A stretch of 64,000 nucleotides of DNA from Pseudaquidulcibacter saccharophilus (GTDB lineage: Bacteria; Pseudomonadota; Alphaproteobacteria; Caulobacterales; Aquidulcibacteraceae). The notes under the pieces are model-generated. The model searched no databases and was not told the origin of the DNA. It was given only the letters and a program-made list of their open reading frames with translations. The stretch lies in assembly GCF_019455445.1 (NCBI RefSeq), contig NZ_JAHWUS010000005.1:1-64000 (forward strand). Reading direction: 5' to 3'. Below are positions 62,157-64,000 of this stretch, in pieces; positions within the stretch are counted from its first letter, which is position 1, and the number at the start of each line of letters is the position of its first letter. Position numbers and translations under genes: made by a program.

Positions 62157-62574
62157 CGGATTTTTCGCGCTAATAAATATTATGCAAGCAGCCCCCTTCC
62201 GTACGCTTCGCGTCCCTTCCCCAATATTGGGGAAGGAGATGGGCGCAATGCTTGCGGTCTTATCCCCGCGTTAATAAACGGCATTAATATTCATGACGTT
62301 TTTGGTGAGTGCGGCTTTGTGATGTCAGGAAATGTCAGGTTTTTTGGCGGCTGTTCATTTGATTTCAGCATGTCAACAAATGTCAACATTTTTTGGATTC
62401 TTACAAAAAGCACCATAAAAAAATGCACAAGCAATTGATTTATAATTGTTTTATAGCCCAAACCAATTGTTACAAATTGCAAAAACATTGACAAATATTA
62501 TCTAAATGGGAACAAAAACAGCATGAAAGACAAACCACTTCACAGCCTTGCAAGAATATTCTAAAAGCCAAATC
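62157..62574. other. intergenic region with a 22-base palindrome and paired TGTCA repeats
   Basis: 418 bases without a credible gene. A perfect 22-base palindrome centred on CCCCAATATTGGGG occupies 62215-62236, in a GC-richer patch that looks like a dispersed repeat. Further on, TGTCAGGAAATGTCAGG (62323) and TGTCAACAAATGTCAAC (62371) are two copies of one pattern 48 bases apart, each followed by a T-run. The fmt promoter should lie here; no peptide deformylase gene precedes fmt. Confidence 0.5.
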
Positions 62575-63486
62575 ATGAAAATTGCGTTTTTAGGTTCACC
62601 CGATTTTGCCATTCCCGCGCTCAAGGCATTAATTGCATCAGAGCATGAAGTGGTTTGTGTCTATTCCCAGCCGCCGCGCCCAAAGGGACGCGGGCAAAAG
62701 CTACAACCGACCCTTGTCCATGCTTTGGCAGAAGAAAATGGCATTGAGGTGCGCACACCCAAAAGCCTCAAAAGCGAAGAAGAACAACAAAAATTCCGTG
62801 ATCTAAACCTCGATATTGCTATTGTGGTTGCATATGGTCTTTTATTACCAAAAGAAATCCTTGTGGCGCCAAAATATGGTTGTTTGAACATTCACCCTTC
62901 ACTTTTGCCACGTTGGCGTGGGGCCGCCCCGTTGCAGCGCACGATTGAGGCGGGCGACAAGGTAACAAGCGTGCAAATTATGGCGATGGATGAAGGGCTT
63001 GATACCGGCGCAATCTATATGCGCCAGGATTTTGAAATCCCAGACACCGAAACCTATGGCAGCTTATCTGAAAAATGTTCGCAAATCGGTGCGGAATTGG
63101 TTTTAAAAACGCTTGTAGAAATTCCAAACGGCTTACAGCCAATTGCGCAACCGGAAGACGGCGTAACCTATGCCAAAAAGATTACCAAGGAAGAAGCACA
63201 AATTGATTGGTCAAAACCCGCCCATGAAATTGATTGTAAAATCCGTGGTTTCAGCCCCCTTCCCGCAGCATGGACAATGGTGGACGGGGTGCGCTTTAAA
63301 ATTCTTGACAGTGAAGTTGCCACTGGTAACGGCAATGCCGGCGAGGTTTTGGATGACAATTTAACCATTGCCTGTGGCGATGGTGCAATAAAAATCAAAC
63401 GCCTGCAACGCGAAGGCAAACCCGCACAATCCGCCACGGATTTCCAAAAAAGCCAAGCTATAAACAGGGGCACACGCTTTGACTAA
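62575..63486 (+). CDS. fmt: methionyl-tRNA formyltransferase
   Basis: 303 residues from ATG 62575, where MKIAFLGSPDFAIPAL gives the canonical N-terminus (the frame is open 27 bases further up). Formyl-transfer motifs are visible: QPPRPKGRGQKLQPT, NIHPSLLPRWRGAAPLQ with the catalytic Asn-His, and MDEGLDTGAIY. The C-terminal domain begins near 205. It formylates initiator tRNA. The gene overlaps truA by 8 bases, the usual fmt-truA pairing. Confidence 0.96.
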   Translation: MKIAFLGSPDFAIPALKALIASEHEVVCVYSQPPRPKGRGQKLQPTLVHALAEENGIEVRTPKSLKSEEEQQKFRDLNLDIAIVVAYGLLLPKEILVAPKYGCLNIHPSLLPRWRGAAPLQRTIEAGDKVTSVQIMAMDEGLDTGAIYMRQDFEIPDTETYGSLSEKCSQIGAELVLKTLVEIPNGLQPIAQPEDGVTYAKKITKEEAQIDWSKPAHEIDCKIRGFSPLPAAWTMVDGVRFKILDSEVATGNGNAGEVLDDNLTIACGDGAIKIKRLQREGKPAQSATDFQKSQAINRGTRFD

Positions 63487-64000
63487 GTGGAAATTAACCC
63501 TTGAATATAATGGTGGCGGTTTTTGCGGCTGGCAATCGCAGCCCGAAAAATGCGGGGTGCAGGATGCACTTGAAACCGCAATTTTCAAAATTGATGGGGT
63601 TGAAACCCGCGTTTCCGTTGCCGGTCGCACCGATGCGGGGGTTCATGCACTTGGACAAGTTGCATCGTTCAATGCCCAAAAAGATTGGGTTGATTTTAGG
63701 CTGCTTGAGGCATTAAACGCGCACCTTCGGAATTTGGGCGCGGTATCCGTTACCAAAGCCGAAACTATGCCCGATGATTTTGACGCACGGTTTAGCGCAA
63801 AATCACGCGAATATATTTATATAATCCAAAATCGCCGTGCATTTTTGACGGTTAATAAGGGGTTGGCATGGCGCGTTCCAATGCCGCTTGATGTTGAAAA
63901 AATGCACAAAGGCGCGCAATTGCTTGTTGGCAATCATGATTTCAGCACTTTTCGGGATGCCGAATGTCAGGCCAAAAGCCCGATTAAAACCCTTGATATT
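63479..64000 (+). CDS. truA: tRNA pseudouridine(38-40) synthase TruA, N-terminal part
   Basis: Runs off the right edge; 174 residues seen. The start is TTG at 63479, overlapping the fmt stop, giving MTKWKLTLEYNGGGFCGWQSQ, the standard TruA opening. The catalytic Asp lies in VAGRTDAGVHALGQVASF, and RFSAKSREYIYII and NHDFSTFRDAECQAKSP follow as expected. It modifies the anticodon arm of several tRNAs. Confidence 0.93.
   Translation, partial: MTKWKLTLEYNGGGFCGWQSQPEKCGVQDALETAIFKIDGVETRVSVAGRTDAGVHALGQVASFNAQKDWVDFRLLEALNAHLRNLGAVSVTKAETMPDDFDARFSAKSREYIYIIQNRRAFLTVNKGLAWRVPMPLDVEKMHKGAQLLVGNHDFSTFRDAECQAKSPIKTLDI

Overview
The window looks like a contiguous piece of an AT-rich alphaproteobacterial chromosome. 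The evidence is a CpdR-type response regulator almost colinear with the Caulobacter protein, several TonB-dependent receptors, an alphaproteobacterial-style GlcNAc regulon (GntR regulator, EIIA-HPr-EI fusion, SIS-type deaminase, NagX) and the general gene content. A Caulobacterales-like relative is my best guess; the genus cannot be fixed from the sequence alone. Nothing suggests eukaryotic DNA or a phage genome.

Layout. (1) 0-11.1 kb, core genes: the 3' end of galU, galE, cysQ, a DUF4153 membrane protein, hemC-hemD, sbcD-sbcC and a BadF-type sugar kinase. (2) 11.1-17.3 kb, minus strand: a bidirectional NAD-linked [NiFe]-hydrogenase operon, hoxF-hoxU-hoxY-hoxH-hoxW-hupE-hypA-hypC. (3) 17.9-22.3 kb: a D-amino-acid module made of an exported N-acyl-D-amino-acid deacylase, a DgcN-like D-glutamate N-acetyltransferase, an RpiR regulator and a DgcA-like racemase. 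(4) 22.5-37.9 kb: a chitin/GlcNAc island with NagX, a GH20 hexosaminidase, a TonB receptor, a lipoprotein phosphodiesterase, NagB-II and a GntR regulator on the minus strand, and divergently the PTS proteins NagF and NagE plus NagA. A direct-repeat operator stands both before nagF and before the TonB receptor. Regions 3 and 4 together look fitted to living on chitin and cell-wall debris. (5) 38.1-42.9 kb: a complete six-gene soluble diiron monooxygenase operon in tmoABCDEF order. (6) 42.9-47.7 kb: a LysR regulator divergent from eutB-eutC, and an APC permease, with no microcompartment genes. (7) 48.2-53.5 kb: a compact integrative element in a tRNA-Val(GAC) gene. (8) 53.6-64 kb: mixed chromosomal genes (VOC, GNAT, rhodanese, cpdR, N-formylglutamate amidohydrolase, gpmA, a lone RibD-type deaminase, a TonB receptor, HxlR, an FAH-family hydrolase, fmt, truA), with a well-formed intergenic small RNA on the minus strand at about 56.6 kb.

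The least ordinary parts are the 5.2-kb element and the small RNA. The element has 52-bp att repeats, three 20-bp arm-type sites, an integrase, a HicB-like domain fused to an unrecognised domain, an AlpA-like factor, a PC4-like protein, a winged-helix protein followed by iteron-like hairpins, and a 61-bp tandem repeat. It has no recognisable structural, transfer or resistance genes. The small RNA has its own sigma70-like promoter, a UUCG hairpin, an anti-Shine-Dalgarno linker and an intrinsic terminator.

All family assignments were made by reading the sequence; no database search or structure calculation was run.
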